Shown here in pieces: positions 12,737 through 20,386 of a stretch of 26,679 nt of DNA. The stretch spans positions 1 to 26,679 of IMG/VR virus record IMGVR_UViG_3300010334_000224. The stretch is one strand, 5' to 3'. Position numbers and translations under genes: made by a program. The stretch's first letter is position 1, and each line of letters starts with the position of its first letter. This DNA comes from a virus. Below the pieces are notes generated by a model. The model was not told where the DNA came from. It ran no database searches and worked only from the letters and a program-made list of their open reading frames with translations.

Positions 12737-14295
12737 CGTCGTTCTCTGCCTAAACCTTTTTCTGTTTTACCTCTTTTAGACACTGCGCCTGGTGGGCGAA
12801 TATCCACACGCTTTTTAGGCATTACCAGCACAGGTTTATCACTATCTAATTTAGGTGCTTCTGGGTCTACAGCTTGGGGTTTAATAAATTTTTCATTGTT
12901 CTTGAGTATTTTGAAGGTTATTTTGCCATTTTCACCCTTGGACCAATAGCTTTTGTCAAAAGTTAATTTCACACCAGTGACTGCATCGCCTGGATAATCT
13001 GCACTAAATCCATTGAGTGTGATAGTGCTTTGTGTCGAGCTAGCATCTGTATAAACCTGTAATACAGCACTGTGATTAAGAATATCCGACGCAGCATCAC
13101 TAAATTTAGTTTTGGTATTCACATAATCACACACTTTGTCAGCCACGATCATCATCAGTGCGTGAACAGGAACTACTGCTGTGTTTTTTCTCTTGGTTAA
13201 CAAATCCTGGTACCAACCTTCAAGTTTAGCACTAAGCAGATTCTGACCTAATATTTCTTCACCTAAGCCTAATTTCTTGGCTTTTACATTCATAATTTGC
13301 TGAGTTTCGTCGCTGTCCATTAAATCAAAGTATTTGGCTAATTCTAGAGGACCAGTGTAGTGTGTGCCTTTATCTAGAATTTCTAAAATTCTGACTTCTT
13401 CTGTGTATTTTTTACGTATAGTCTTGCCGTATTTCGTACCATCTATTTCTCGCAAAGATTCTACCAAATTCTTGGCGCTGGCCATTGCACCTAGCCCTTC
13501 TTTGGTGCTGATCTTGACTGTTTTACCGTTGGCAGCTGTTAAAACACTGTCACTCAATCCTCCAGTAGCTCCCGGATTGAAGCTGATGGTTGCACTTGCT
13601 AAGCTGGTATTTTTACCAATATAAGCATCGATACCTTTGTCTGCTGACCCAGTGATGGTCATGCCTTTGATAAAAGCAATGGGCTGAAGAAGTTCACAGA
13701 AATACTGTTTGAATGCTTCTGCATTCATATTTCCACGAGGAATAACAACTGGAAAATCTTTGGCTGCTAAAAACGCACTCATTGCATGCAGTTCATCGCT
13801 GTGCTCGCCAAACTTTTTCATGACTTGATCTTGAATATTACCCGGACTTAAATTATCAAATCTTTCTAGAATTTCAGACGGTTTGTAACCTGCGTTTTCT
13901 TTTTCACTTGTCTTGCTAGAAAATTTATATTCACCGGGTATAGCAGTATTTGGCCAATTATTTTCGTTTCTATTGGCATGAATATCTTTAAAATATCTTC
14001 CTAGGTAAACATCTCTGCCGTCGTCGTCAATGAAACGTGCAATAGCAAATGCTAAATTTTTAGCTTGTGGATTGGTCCAATCAATCGGGAAATTCAAAGA
14101 TGCTTGAGCTTTTTTCAACGCTGCATCCATCTCTTGTGGGTCTGTGAACTTGCCTGAGTTAGGATAAAACGTCAGACTACCAAAAGTCAGAGTTTTACCT
14201 GCAGCATTTTTAAATACTTCGCCTGATTTTCTACGAGCTAATCCCACGCTTTCATCCAATAAAATATTTTCTAAAATGTTTATAAACTGTCTCAT
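12733..14295 (-). CDS. 520-aa putative head-associated protein, possible nuclease-like core
   Basis: The protein starts MRQFINILE, a targeting-like segment with ILE as a possible prohead-protease site, directly after a GATAAATA box, which fits a late virion gene. The middle (about 200-275) has PIAFIKGMTITGSADKG, then GGLSDSV and KTVKISTKEGLGAMASAKNL. The Asp ... V-K-I-S-T-K spacing is reminiscent of PD-(D/E)XK nucleases with S-x-K in place of E-x-K, but this is only motif resemblance. A helical part follows (about 290-400). The C-terminal tail is basic and proline-rich (MPKKRVDIRPPGAVSKRGKT). I do not recognise a named family. It could be an internal head protein delivered with the DNA or a structural protein. 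Confidence 0.7.
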   Translation of the reverse strand: MRQFINILENILLDESVGLARRKSGEVFKNAAGKTLTFGSLTFYPNSGKFTDPQEMDAALKKAQASLNFPIDWTNPQAKNLAFAIARFIDDDGRDVYLGRYFKDIHANRNENNWPNTAIPGEYKFSSKTSEKENAGYKPSEILERFDNLSPGNIQDQVMKKFGEHSDELHAMSAFLAAKDFPVVIPRGNMNAEAFKQYFCELLQPIAFIKGMTITGSADKGIDAYIGKNTSLASATISFNPGATGGLSDSVLTAANGKTVKISTKEGLGAMASAKNLVESLREIDGTKYGKTIRKKYTEEVRILEILDKGTHYTGPLELAKYFDLMDSDETQQIMNVKAKKLGLGEEILGQNLLSAKLEGWYQDLLTKRKNTAVVPVHALMMIVADKVCDYVNTKTKFSDAASDILNHSAVLQVYTDASSTQSTITLNGFSADYPGDAVTGVKLTFDKSYWSKGENGKITFKILKNNEKFIKPQAVDPEAPKLDSDKPVLVMPKKRVDIRPPGAVSKRGKTEKGLGRERR

Positions 14296-14301
14296 AATAG
14301 G

Positions 14302-14309
14302 TATTTATC
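14302..14309 (-). promoter_or_regulatory. T4-late-like promoter box GATAAATA (520-aa gene)
   Basis: GATAAATA on minus, followed by CCTATT and the ATG at 14295 (6 bases). No Shine-Dalgarno. Confidence 0.6.
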
Positions 14310-14347
14310 GGATATTGTTATCGTTGAAATTCCTGTGGTAATTGAAA

Positions 14348-14800
14348 TTATAGTGTCACATCTTCCATGCCAGCTGTTCTCAGACGAACAATATGTCCCA
14401 ACATCCATTGTTTATTTTCAATCCCTTTCATCACACCAAGCCACTTATTTCGCAGCAAGGCTACCTCATTGATAATGGTCTCAAAATCAATCACTTCATC
14501 TTCTCCGTCCACATACTTTTCTGCATCTCGACTGCTTAATGCTCGTTGATACGCTTCAAGATATTTTTGAAAATGCTTGCGTCTGATTTTTTTTAGTTGA
14601 ATGTTAAGGTATTCAAGCACCGCTTCAATCTCCTGAAGTTGATTAAAGCGGTGTTCGGTGATGCCAGGAAGATTACTTGCTGCTTTTTCTAAATTTCCAC
14701 GAACTGCTATTTCAGATTTAGCTGTCCGTAACTCTGCTTCGTAGTAGCTAATAAACCCAGGTATTTCTCCTAGGTCTGCAACTATCTTGTTATACCACAT
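14348..14800 (-). CDS. uvsY: UvsY-like recombination mediator
   Basis: The 150-aa mostly helical protein sits two genes downstream of uvsX. The central basic helix (EYLNIQLKKIRRKHFQKYLEAY), the acidic EKYVDGEDEVIDFE segment and the C-terminal MLGHIVRLRTAGMEDVTL resemble UvsY of T4-like phages, especially cyanophage types. T4 UvsY is 137 aa, a hexamer that helps load UvsX onto gp32-coated single-stranded DNA. The start ATG overlaps the stop of the upstream 74-aa gene (TGATG), so translation is probably coupled. The assignment rests on context, size and the remembered C-terminal motif; T4 UvsY itself is too diverged to align by eye. Confidence 0.78.
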   Translation of the reverse strand: MWYNKIVADLGEIPGFISYYEAELRTAKSEIAVRGNLEKAASNLPGITEHRFNQLQEIEAVLEYLNIQLKKIRRKHFQKYLEAYQRALSSRDAEKYVDGEDEVIDFETIINEVALLRNKWLGVMKGIENKQWMLGHIVRLRTAGMEDVTL

Positions 14801-15024
14801 CAGTAGTCTTCTTCTTCGTCTTCCTGTTCATCTTCTCCAATATATTCTCTTATTGCTCGTTTAAGCATGCCATCAGTAGCGCCAAATACACTGAGTTCAT
14901 GATCTTCTAGCATATCTACCATGGTAGATATCAGTGCATCGGCTGCTTCTTGCTGGTCCTTCTTGGGAATATACTGCTTCATAACTGTATACAATTCACT
15001 TAAGGTATCTACGTCTATTGTCAT
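14800..15024 (-). CDS. small acidic protein between uvsX and uvsY
   Basis: The 74-aa protein is helical (about 5-60), followed by a strongly acidic tail (EDEQEDEEEDY). It overlaps the end of uvsX (ATGA) and the start of uvsY (TGATG), so the three genes form a translationally coupled unit. Family unknown to me. The acidic tail and context would fit a modulator of the UvsX/UvsY/gp32 machinery or a DNA-mimic, but no motif proves it. Confidence 0.8.
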   Translation of the reverse strand: MTIDVDTLSELYTVMKQYIPKKDQQEAADALISTMVDMLEDHELSVFGATDGMLKRAIREYIGEDEQEDEEEDY

Positions 15025-16094
15025 TCTTGGGTTTCCTCATTGGTTGTAGCAGTTGATACTTCTGTAACTCGATGCGGGTTAGCAGAATAATCAGCCATCA
15101 CTGCATCTAGACATCCATCTTCGTTGCGCTCCCACCCTTTGCGGAATAGCTTTATTTCAGTACCATCTGCTAGTGCATATTTAAGCCTGTTGCCTTCTTT
15201 TGTCAATAAACTTTTGCCTTCAAACATGTCCACTAATCCAGAATAAGGATTCATACCCTGTTCGTAAGGAATTTTGATCTGCACTGCTTCAAATGGTTTG
15301 GCATATCGTGTTTTCATGATCTTGCAGGCAGCACGAATTCCGCGAACTTCAGATACCTTGTTGCCATCTTCATCTTCTTTTAGCTTGAGTTTACGCATTG
15401 CTACTACGATAGAGCTGGCATAGATGAATCCTTGACCTCCAGAAATTTTATCATCAGGATCAAACATATCCTGCGATTGGTAGCTGTGGTTAGTTGCAAC
15501 CAAACCAATGTTTAAACTACCAAACATGTTTACACAATTACGAACAAGTGCAGTAAGTGCCTTGGGCTTGCGTCCCATATCACCTTTTAAGTCACCTGCT
15601 TCAAATTGATTTACATCAGTTGGTGTAAGTAACATACCTAAACTGTCTAGGACAAACAGCACCTTAGGTCGTTGATCTTCAGGTAGAGTCTTGTATTCTT
15701 TTACAAATTCGCTGATCATCTTGGCAACGTCGTCAATCATAGCCATGTTCAGCTTCAGCAGTTTGTCTTCACTGGTGTCTACGTCTAGCGCACGTAGCCA
15801 TGATTCATCAAGTGCATTTTCAGTGTCAATCAGAATCACATAAATGCCTTGTTTTTGTGCATTGCGTACCAGGTTACCAGAGCAAATAAAACTTTTACCT
15901 GCGCCTGATTCACCTGCGAATACTGTTACTTTTCCCAGTGGGATACCGCGATTAAAATCACCGCTGATCAAATAATTTAGTGCATAATTGTTTGTAGAAA
16001 TCCAATCTGTGGGATCATTAAACCCCACTGAAATTCCATCAATCGATTTAGTGATTGATTTGCGAAATTTTGATACATCAAAAGGTTTAGGCAC
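15021..16094 (-). CDS. uvsX: UvsX, RecA-like recombinase
   Basis: The 357-aa RecA/RAD51-type ATPase has Walker A GESGAGKS (61-68), Walker B KVLFVLD (144-150) and the RecA-type stretch GLVATNHSYQS ... DDKISGGQGFIYASS near the DNA-binding loop. T4 UvsX (about 390 aa) forms filaments on single-stranded DNA for strand invasion and recombination-dependent replication. The start is GTG 16094 with AGGAG 6 bases upstream. A TTGACA (16137-16142) just after the gp32 terminator, followed after 17 bases by a poor -10 (TAACAA), may give the gene its own promoter. The C-terminus is acidic (TTNEETQE), as is common for RecA-like proteins. Confidence 0.96.
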   Translation of the reverse strand: MPKPFDVSKFRKSITKSIDGISVGFNDPTDWISTNNYALNYLISGDFNRGIPLGKVTVFAGESGAGKSFICSGNLVRNAQKQGIYVILIDTENALDESWLRALDVDTSEDKLLKLNMAMIDDVAKMISEFVKEYKTLPEDQRPKVLFVLDSLGMLLTPTDVNQFEAGDLKGDMGRKPKALTALVRNCVNMFGSLNIGLVATNHSYQSQDMFDPDDKISGGQGFIYASSIVVAMRKLKLKEDEDGNKVSEVRGIRAACKIMKTRYAKPFEAVQIKIPYEQGMNPYSGLVDMFEGKSLLTKEGNRLKYALADGTEIKLFRKGWERNEDGCLDAVMADYSANPHRVTEVSTATTNEETQE

Positions 16095-16140
16095 GTTGCT
16101 CTCCTAATTAAATTTGTTATTTTTTTAAATCTAGCCTGTC

Positions 16141-16168
16141 AAAAAGGAATGGCCCCGAAGGGCCATTC
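16141..16168 (-). terminator. Rho-independent terminator after gene 32
   Basis: On minus, the stem GAATGGCCC/GGGCCATTC encloses a stable TTCG tetraloop and is followed by CTTTTT. It begins 5 bases after the gp32 stop codon. Confidence 0.93.
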
Positions 16169-16172
16169 TCTG

Positions 16173-17189
16173 TTATTGCTTCTGACGATTACGAATCATT
16201 GCAAGAATATCTTCAGCCTTCTGACTAGAAGGTTTCGATGCTTGCACAGGTGCTGTAGGGGTTTCGACTTCTTCATCGCCATCCCACGGTGGAGTTTCTT
16301 CTACCACTGGTTTAGCTACTGATACTGTAACAGGTTTAGGAGTTGCTTTAGTCTCCATTTCTAGTTCAGCGTCATCAGACTTAGCACCAGTCTTTAGGCC
16401 GTACGGCTTGTAGTACTGTTCCCAGCGTGCAGGATCATATGATTCACCATCAACTGATGCTTCAAACATTTCCTTGATCACCTTGAGTTCTACATCTCCC
16501 GGCTTCTTGGGTAGAAAGTCAGCCAAGTCATATAGACCATACGTTTCAAGTGCCGCTGCTTCTGCAGCAGTCAACGCTGATTCCTTGCGAGCCCAGCTGC
16601 TAGTGCCATAGTCGGCGTATCCACCTTTGCTAGTCTTCTTGATAATGAAGTCTAATCCGCTCTGGTAATCAGTTGGAAGATTTTCCATTTCTGGATCTAG
16701 TAGAGCGTTCTTTACCAGATTGAAAATCTGAGCACTGATCACAAAACGACGAATTGGATTTTCTGGCGTCTTGTCATCGCTCCATGGGTTTTCGCGAACG
16801 AGTCCTTGAAACAAATAACTACGCTTTTTCCAATATTTCTTGCCCATGTCTTCTAGGTTCTTATCCTTAAACCAAGGACGAACTTCGGCCAGAATTGGGC
16901 AAACGCTGCCATCGTTGTACATTTCTACGCAAGGAACCTGTACTACCACTGGTTTGCTATCTGGCTGACCTTTGATGCCTGCAAAAGGCAAACGGATCAT
17001 TGCACGCTCTACCCAAAAGAAGTTGTTCTTAGGGTTAGCGTCAGGTAGGAAGCGAATACGTGCTGTAGTGCCTTCTGCGATATTCCAATGCGCATAAATT
17101 GCATTGTCGCCACTGTTTGAGTTAGAACCGCTGCTGCGATTCTCTTGTGCTTGAAGTTTTGCTCTGATTTCTGCTAGTGTAAGTGCCAT
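16173..17189 (-). CDS. 32: gp32-like single-stranded DNA-binding protein
   Basis: The 338-aa protein has the gp32 layout: an N-terminal basic segment (MALTLAEIRAKLQ) for self-association, an OB-fold core (about 30-225) with aromatic residues (NNFFWVERAMIRL, RPWFKDK, KKYWKKRSYLFQG), and an acidic, proline-rich tail (WDGDEEVETP) ending in a helix. It coats single-stranded DNA during replication, recombination and repair. Cys87 and Cys97 match two of the four T4 zinc ligands, but the positions of T4 His64 and Cys90 are Gly and Leu, so zinc is probably not bound, as I recall for cyanophage forms. ATG 17189 has AAAGGA upstream. The leader carries a hairpin and tandem promoter motifs. Confidence 0.93.
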   Translation of the reverse strand: MALTLAEIRAKLQAQENRSSGSNSNSGDNAIYAHWNIAEGTTARIRFLPDANPKNNFFWVERAMIRLPFAGIKGQPDSKPVVVQVPCVEMYNDGSVCPILAEVRPWFKDKNLEDMGKKYWKKRSYLFQGLVRENPWSDDKTPENPIRRFVISAQIFNLVKNALLDPEMENLPTDYQSGLDFIIKKTSKGGYADYGTSSWARKESALTAAEAAALETYGLYDLADFLPKKPGDVELKVIKEMFEASVDGESYDPARWEQYYKPYGLKTGAKSDDAELEMETKATPKPVTVSVAKPVVEETPPWDGDEEVETPTAPVQASKPSSQKAEDILAMIRNRQKQ

Positions 17190-17245
17190 GATTAATTTCC
17201 TTTATTAAGTATGCCATGATTAAGTGTGTTTTTTTGAGATTGTCT

Positions 17246-17270
17246 CAGCACACACGCATAGTATGTGCTG
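17246..17270 (-). promoter_or_regulatory. hairpin in the gp32 mRNA leader, candidate autoregulatory site
   Basis: CAGCACA/TGTGCTG forms a 7-bp stem with an 11-base loop in the predicted leader. It is followed by a small GAGA-CAA-TCTC hairpin and an A-run. T4 gene 32 mRNA is autoregulated through a leader pseudoknot and an unstructured A/U-rich stretch, so this is a candidate equivalent. A pseudoknot pairing is weak by eye (3 bp). Confidence 0.4.
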
Positions 17271-17288
17271 AAGTATTTATCCTGTCAA
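17260..17288 (-). promoter_or_regulatory. overlapping sigma70-like and late-like promoter motifs before gene 32
   Basis: On minus, TTGACA (17283-17288), a 17-base spacer and CATACT (17260-17265, 4 of 6 matches). The spacer contains a GATAAATA late-type box (17274-17281). Dual early and late expression of gp32 would fit its needs. Confidence 0.5.
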
Positions 17289-17303
17289 GGATGAAAGGTA
17301 AGA

Positions 17304-18824
17304 TTACTTGCCAGGGGGGTTGTACGTTTCTTTGTATTCAGCACTAGCGATACGGTAATATCCTTGACTGCCATCTTTTACCAAATAATCGCCTGGTTTA
17401 AGGATCATAGACTCTCCCCACGGTGCAGTAAAAGTAACTGTTTTAGTTCCTTTGTATGCAGCTACCATGCGTGGAGATTGTTCTGGAATTACTAATCCGC
17501 CAATGTCACCTGAATAGAGTTTGGGGAATTTAGCAGCCTTGACTACATAGTTTTCTTTGCTGGGGCCACTCATAATAATGTCGCCGGGTTCAGCTGTATT
17601 TGTCGTTTCTTTTCCATCAGATGTTACAGTAATAACCTGTCTTTGCTCTCCAGACACTGTGTATGACATTGCTGGCATAGTGCCAGGAGTGCCTCCCTTA
17701 ACAAACTTATATTTTTTAGCTTGTTTGTGTGTTGGCAAGAACTTAAGTTCAGAAGCTATACGATGAATATCTTCGATAGGCTTTTCTTGTTCAACTTCAG
17801 GAGCAATTGGCTCAGCTGCAGCAGCAGCTGGCACTTCGGGTGTTATCACAGCTGGATCTTGTGTTGCTGGTGCTTCTGCTTCTGTTATTAGATCAGCATA
17901 TCTGCGAAAAAACTTAGAGTCCATCTTATATTCCTTTAATGTTTCGTCATTATTTTGAACAAAATCTTTTGGTTTGTCAATAGATTTTGGTTGTGCAATA
18001 TTTTGTCTTTTGTGAGATGCTATCCATTCGACAGCTTCTGGTTTGCTAGGCGGTTGATTAAGAAATTTATTGATGATTGCGTCAGCAAGAGATATATTTC
18101 TAGATTTTTCATCACGACTCGTGATATCATTATTTATGCCGATAAATCTAGTGTTGGCACGTTCAGCAGCAGCTGGCCAATCTCGGCGACCTAAGCGAGA
18201 GTAATCTCGTTCCCCTGGAGATATATTTGCATATTCTGAAGGTGCATTCCCTATCCACTGTATTTTACCAAACGATGACTCGTAAATTTTTATATTATTC
18301 TTTACTAAATCATATACCTCTTGTGCATAAGATGGGTCTACTACTCGACCAACTCCCCATTTTTCTCGTTGTTCTTGTTCTCTACTTTGTTGTCTGTTAA
18401 GGGTAGTATCAAAACTAGCTGTGACTAATATCAACATAATGTCATATCCTAAAGCAGATAATTGATTCGTTACTTCAAAAATACGCTGAGGACTTTTTCC
18501 TGTACTATCAAAATACATTCCGAGTCGCCCATCAAGGGTTAAACTTTTACGACTTTGAACTTTATCCCATGCCATATCCCATTGATCTGGAGTTAAAACA
18601 CCTCCTTGAGATCGCCCTTTTCTGATCATCATTTCACTAAAATCATCAATATTGATTTTTCTCAACCCGCTGTGACCAAATAGTTTGTTGGCTGTGGTAC
18701 TTTTCCCTGCTCCAGGAGGACCAATCATGATTACAGCTTTGAATATATGTGGATCCAGAACGCCTTCATCAATCTCAATAGATTCTGTTAAGATACCAAG
18801 ATAATGACGGAGATCGATGTTCAC
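17304..18824 (-). CDS. P-loop kinase fused to a second head-protein-like module
   Basis: The 506-aa protein starts at GTG 18824, overlapping the stop of the 515-aa gene (TAGTG). Residues 1-15 (MNIDLRHYLGILTE) look like a capsid-targeting segment. Residues 30-230 form a polynucleotide-kinase/zeta-toxin-like P-loop domain with Walker A GPPGAGKS (35-42), NIDDF (58-62) and a RxxxR-type region (NRQQSREQEQREKWG). Residue 301 is Met, starting MDSKFFRRYADLITEAEAP, again a targeting-like segment, and it has its own Shine-Dalgarno. The C-terminal half has an Ala/Pro/Glu-rich linker and a repeated small beta-type motif (GDIIMSGPSKENYVVKAAKF and PGDYLVKDGSQGYYRI). It could phosphorylate a nucleic acid, nucleotide or protein; the substrate is unknown. 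It may give one fused product and a separate 206-aa product. Confidence 0.75.
   Translation of the reverse strand: MNIDLRHYLGILTESIEIDEGVLDPHIFKAVIMIGPPGAGKSTTANKLFGHSGLRKINIDDFSEMMIRKGRSQGGVLTPDQWDMAWDKVQSRKSLTLDGRLGMYFDSTGKSPQRIFEVTNQLSALGYDIMLILVTASFDTTLNRQQSREQEQREKWGVGRVVDPSYAQEVYDLVKNNIKIYESSFGKIQWIGNAPSEYANISPGERDYSRLGRRDWPAAAERANTRFIGINNDITSRDEKSRNISLADAIINKFLNQPPSKPEAVEWIASHKRQNIAQPKSIDKPKDFVQNNDETLKEYKMDSKFFRRYADLITEAEAPATQDPAVITPEVPAAAAAEPIAPEVEQEKPIEDIHRIASELKFLPTHKQAKKYKFVKGGTPGTMPAMSYTVSGEQRQVITVTSDGKETTNTAEPGDIIMSGPSKENYVVKAAKFPKLYSGDIGGLVIPEQSPRMVAAYKGTKTVTFTAPWGESMILKPGDYLVKDGSQGYYRIASAEYKETYNPPGK
17925..17937 (-). promoter_or_regulatory. internal ribosome binding site inside the kinase fusion
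   Basis: On minus, AAAGGAATATAAG directly precedes in-frame ATG 17924, giving GGA at normal spacing. Initiation here would yield a 206-aa protein (17304-17924) starting MDSKFFRRYADLITEAEAP. Confidence 0.55.
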
Positions 18825-20371
18825 TATTTTAATCCTGCTAGTTTCAGCATAGAACTTATTTCTTCTGCTACCACCCCTTGATCCATGCCAGTTGCGCCTG
18901 TTGATGCGGTTGAAGCACCAGCCATTGCTTGAGCATCTGGCTCGCCTGCTGCAGGAGGTGATTCAGGAGCAGGTGCATTGGGCGAAGATACTGTGTTTTC
19001 AGTATCTTGCGTATACTCAGGTTCACTGTATTTGTCAGCCATTTCTGTATAGCTGTGATCTCTCAGCCATTGAATAACAGTAGGTCTAGCATCAGTTTCA
19101 TCACCTTCTGTGTCAGCTATAGCTTTCAATTTATCATAAAGTTCTTCATATGCCGAATCAGACTCATCAGTATTATCACGAATAGTATCCCTGAGAGCGG
19201 TCGTATCTATTGCATCATGCCCTACTTCAATGTGTTTTTTCATCATAGAATCAAGTTCTGCTTGATCTCTATCTTGATGTTGTTTTGTATCTTGCTCTTC
19301 ATGATCAGTGGCATCTTTAGGGTCTAATGCTTCATTAGTAACATCATTAAGCCAAGATTCAAATTCTCGCAATAAGTTAGAATCGTTATTCTCACGTTGT
19401 TTTTTATGAGCACGATATACATACGGTAAAGCGTCTGTAAATCTTTCGTCATATAGTTTACGAACAAATCTTTCTTTGAGAACATCGACATCAATTTCTT
19501 CTTCAACATCTGTGTCTGGCGAAAAACTTTCTACAAATGATTTATATCCATTGCTAGAACTCATTCGTCTTAGACGATCTTTTAGTTCGCCATAGCGCCC
19601 AACGGCAGACTTGGCCATTTCAGCAGTCTCACGATCTTCAAAATTTCTTTTTTTGGTAGATCGAACAAAATGAGCCATGCTATTCATTTCTTTGCACATG
19701 CTGCAAATGCTCTCGCCTATCTGATCTTCTATTTCGCCGCCTTCGCTACAATGCCGGGCCATTGCGCGAGCGCCGTGTATATTTTTAAATGGGAGTAACC
19801 GACGTTCACCTTGTTGAGTTTCTAAAAACAATGATTCTACATTACGACTTCGGTCACCGCGTTTTGCTTCATCTACATTTTTATTATGTCTAATAATAAT
19901 ACGCACAGGTCCACATTCTTGATAGGAACTGCGACTTGTACCAAATAATCTGTTTTCATTCATTGTTCCTATATCGTCAGTATCTAAAGTACCAGCTGAT
20001 TTAGCTTGTTGTTTTAGGTCTTTAGATTTTAGATGAGATCTATTAATGTCCCGAACGTCAAAAGTAAGCATATTTCGTTTGGCAAATTGTCGAAGATTTC
20101 TCAGATAATCATACCATTCTTTTTGATGAGCATCGTCCAGGTAATCCGTAATGTTTTTACTGTAGGATATTTTCAATCCTTTTTCATCAATCAAACTGAT
20201 GGTGATATTACCGAACTTAGTTCCATCTTGACTCATGTAATCAAAATTGAAGAAGCGAGCATCCTCAGGAATCTGAGTGCTGCTATCAGTTTTATCTTTA
20301 ATTTTGACTCGATCAAACCGACTACGAATCTTATTAAATAGTTCTTCTGCGATGTTGGATATGTCTCTCAT
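18824..20371 (-). CDS. 515-aa phage protein of unknown function, probably virion-associated
   Basis: The protein begins MRDISNIAEE, only loosely like the targeting segment, just after a GATAAATA late-type box. An alpha/beta N-terminal half (about 1-180) is followed by a small Cys-containing segment (ARHCSEGG, SICSMCKEM, about 205-235) that could bind metal. Next come helical regions (240-350), a highly acidic stretch, a Pro/Ala-rich linker (SPNAPAPESPPAAGEPDAQA) and the C-terminal end EISSMLKLAGLK. The KLAGL motif also occurs in two proteins at the right end of the window. It is the first gene of the run leading into the kinase fusion, with translational coupling (TAGTG). No enzymatic motif is recognised. 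Confidence 0.7.
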   Translation of the reverse strand: MRDISNIAEELFNKIRSRFDRVKIKDKTDSSTQIPEDARFFNFDYMSQDGTKFGNITISLIDEKGLKISYSKNITDYLDDAHQKEWYDYLRNLRQFAKRNMLTFDVRDINRSHLKSKDLKQQAKSAGTLDTDDIGTMNENRLFGTSRSSYQECGPVRIIIRHNKNVDEAKRGDRSRNVESLFLETQQGERRLLPFKNIHGARAMARHCSEGGEIEDQIGESICSMCKEMNSMAHFVRSTKKRNFEDRETAEMAKSAVGRYGELKDRLRRMSSSNGYKSFVESFSPDTDVEEEIDVDVLKERFVRKLYDERFTDALPYVYRAHKKQRENNDSNLLREFESWLNDVTNEALDPKDATDHEEQDTKQHQDRDQAELDSMMKKHIEVGHDAIDTTALRDTIRDNTDESDSAYEELYDKLKAIADTEGDETDARPTVIQWLRDHSYTEMADKYSEPEYTQDTENTVSSPNAPAPESPPAAGEPDAQAMAGASTASTGATGMDQGVVAEEISSMLKLAGLK

Positions 20372-20378
20372 AGTCTAG

Positions 20379-20386
20379 TATTTATC
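20379..20386 (-). promoter_or_regulatory. T4-late-like promoter box GATAAATA (515-aa gene)
   Basis: GATAAATA on minus, followed by CTAGACT and the ATG at 20371 (7 bases). It starts right beside the stop codon of the terminase C-part. Confidence 0.6.

Noticed and set aside
13364-13624. 86-aa open frame on plus within the 520-aa gene
   Set aside because: Antisense shadow with no ribosome site or recognisable protein features.
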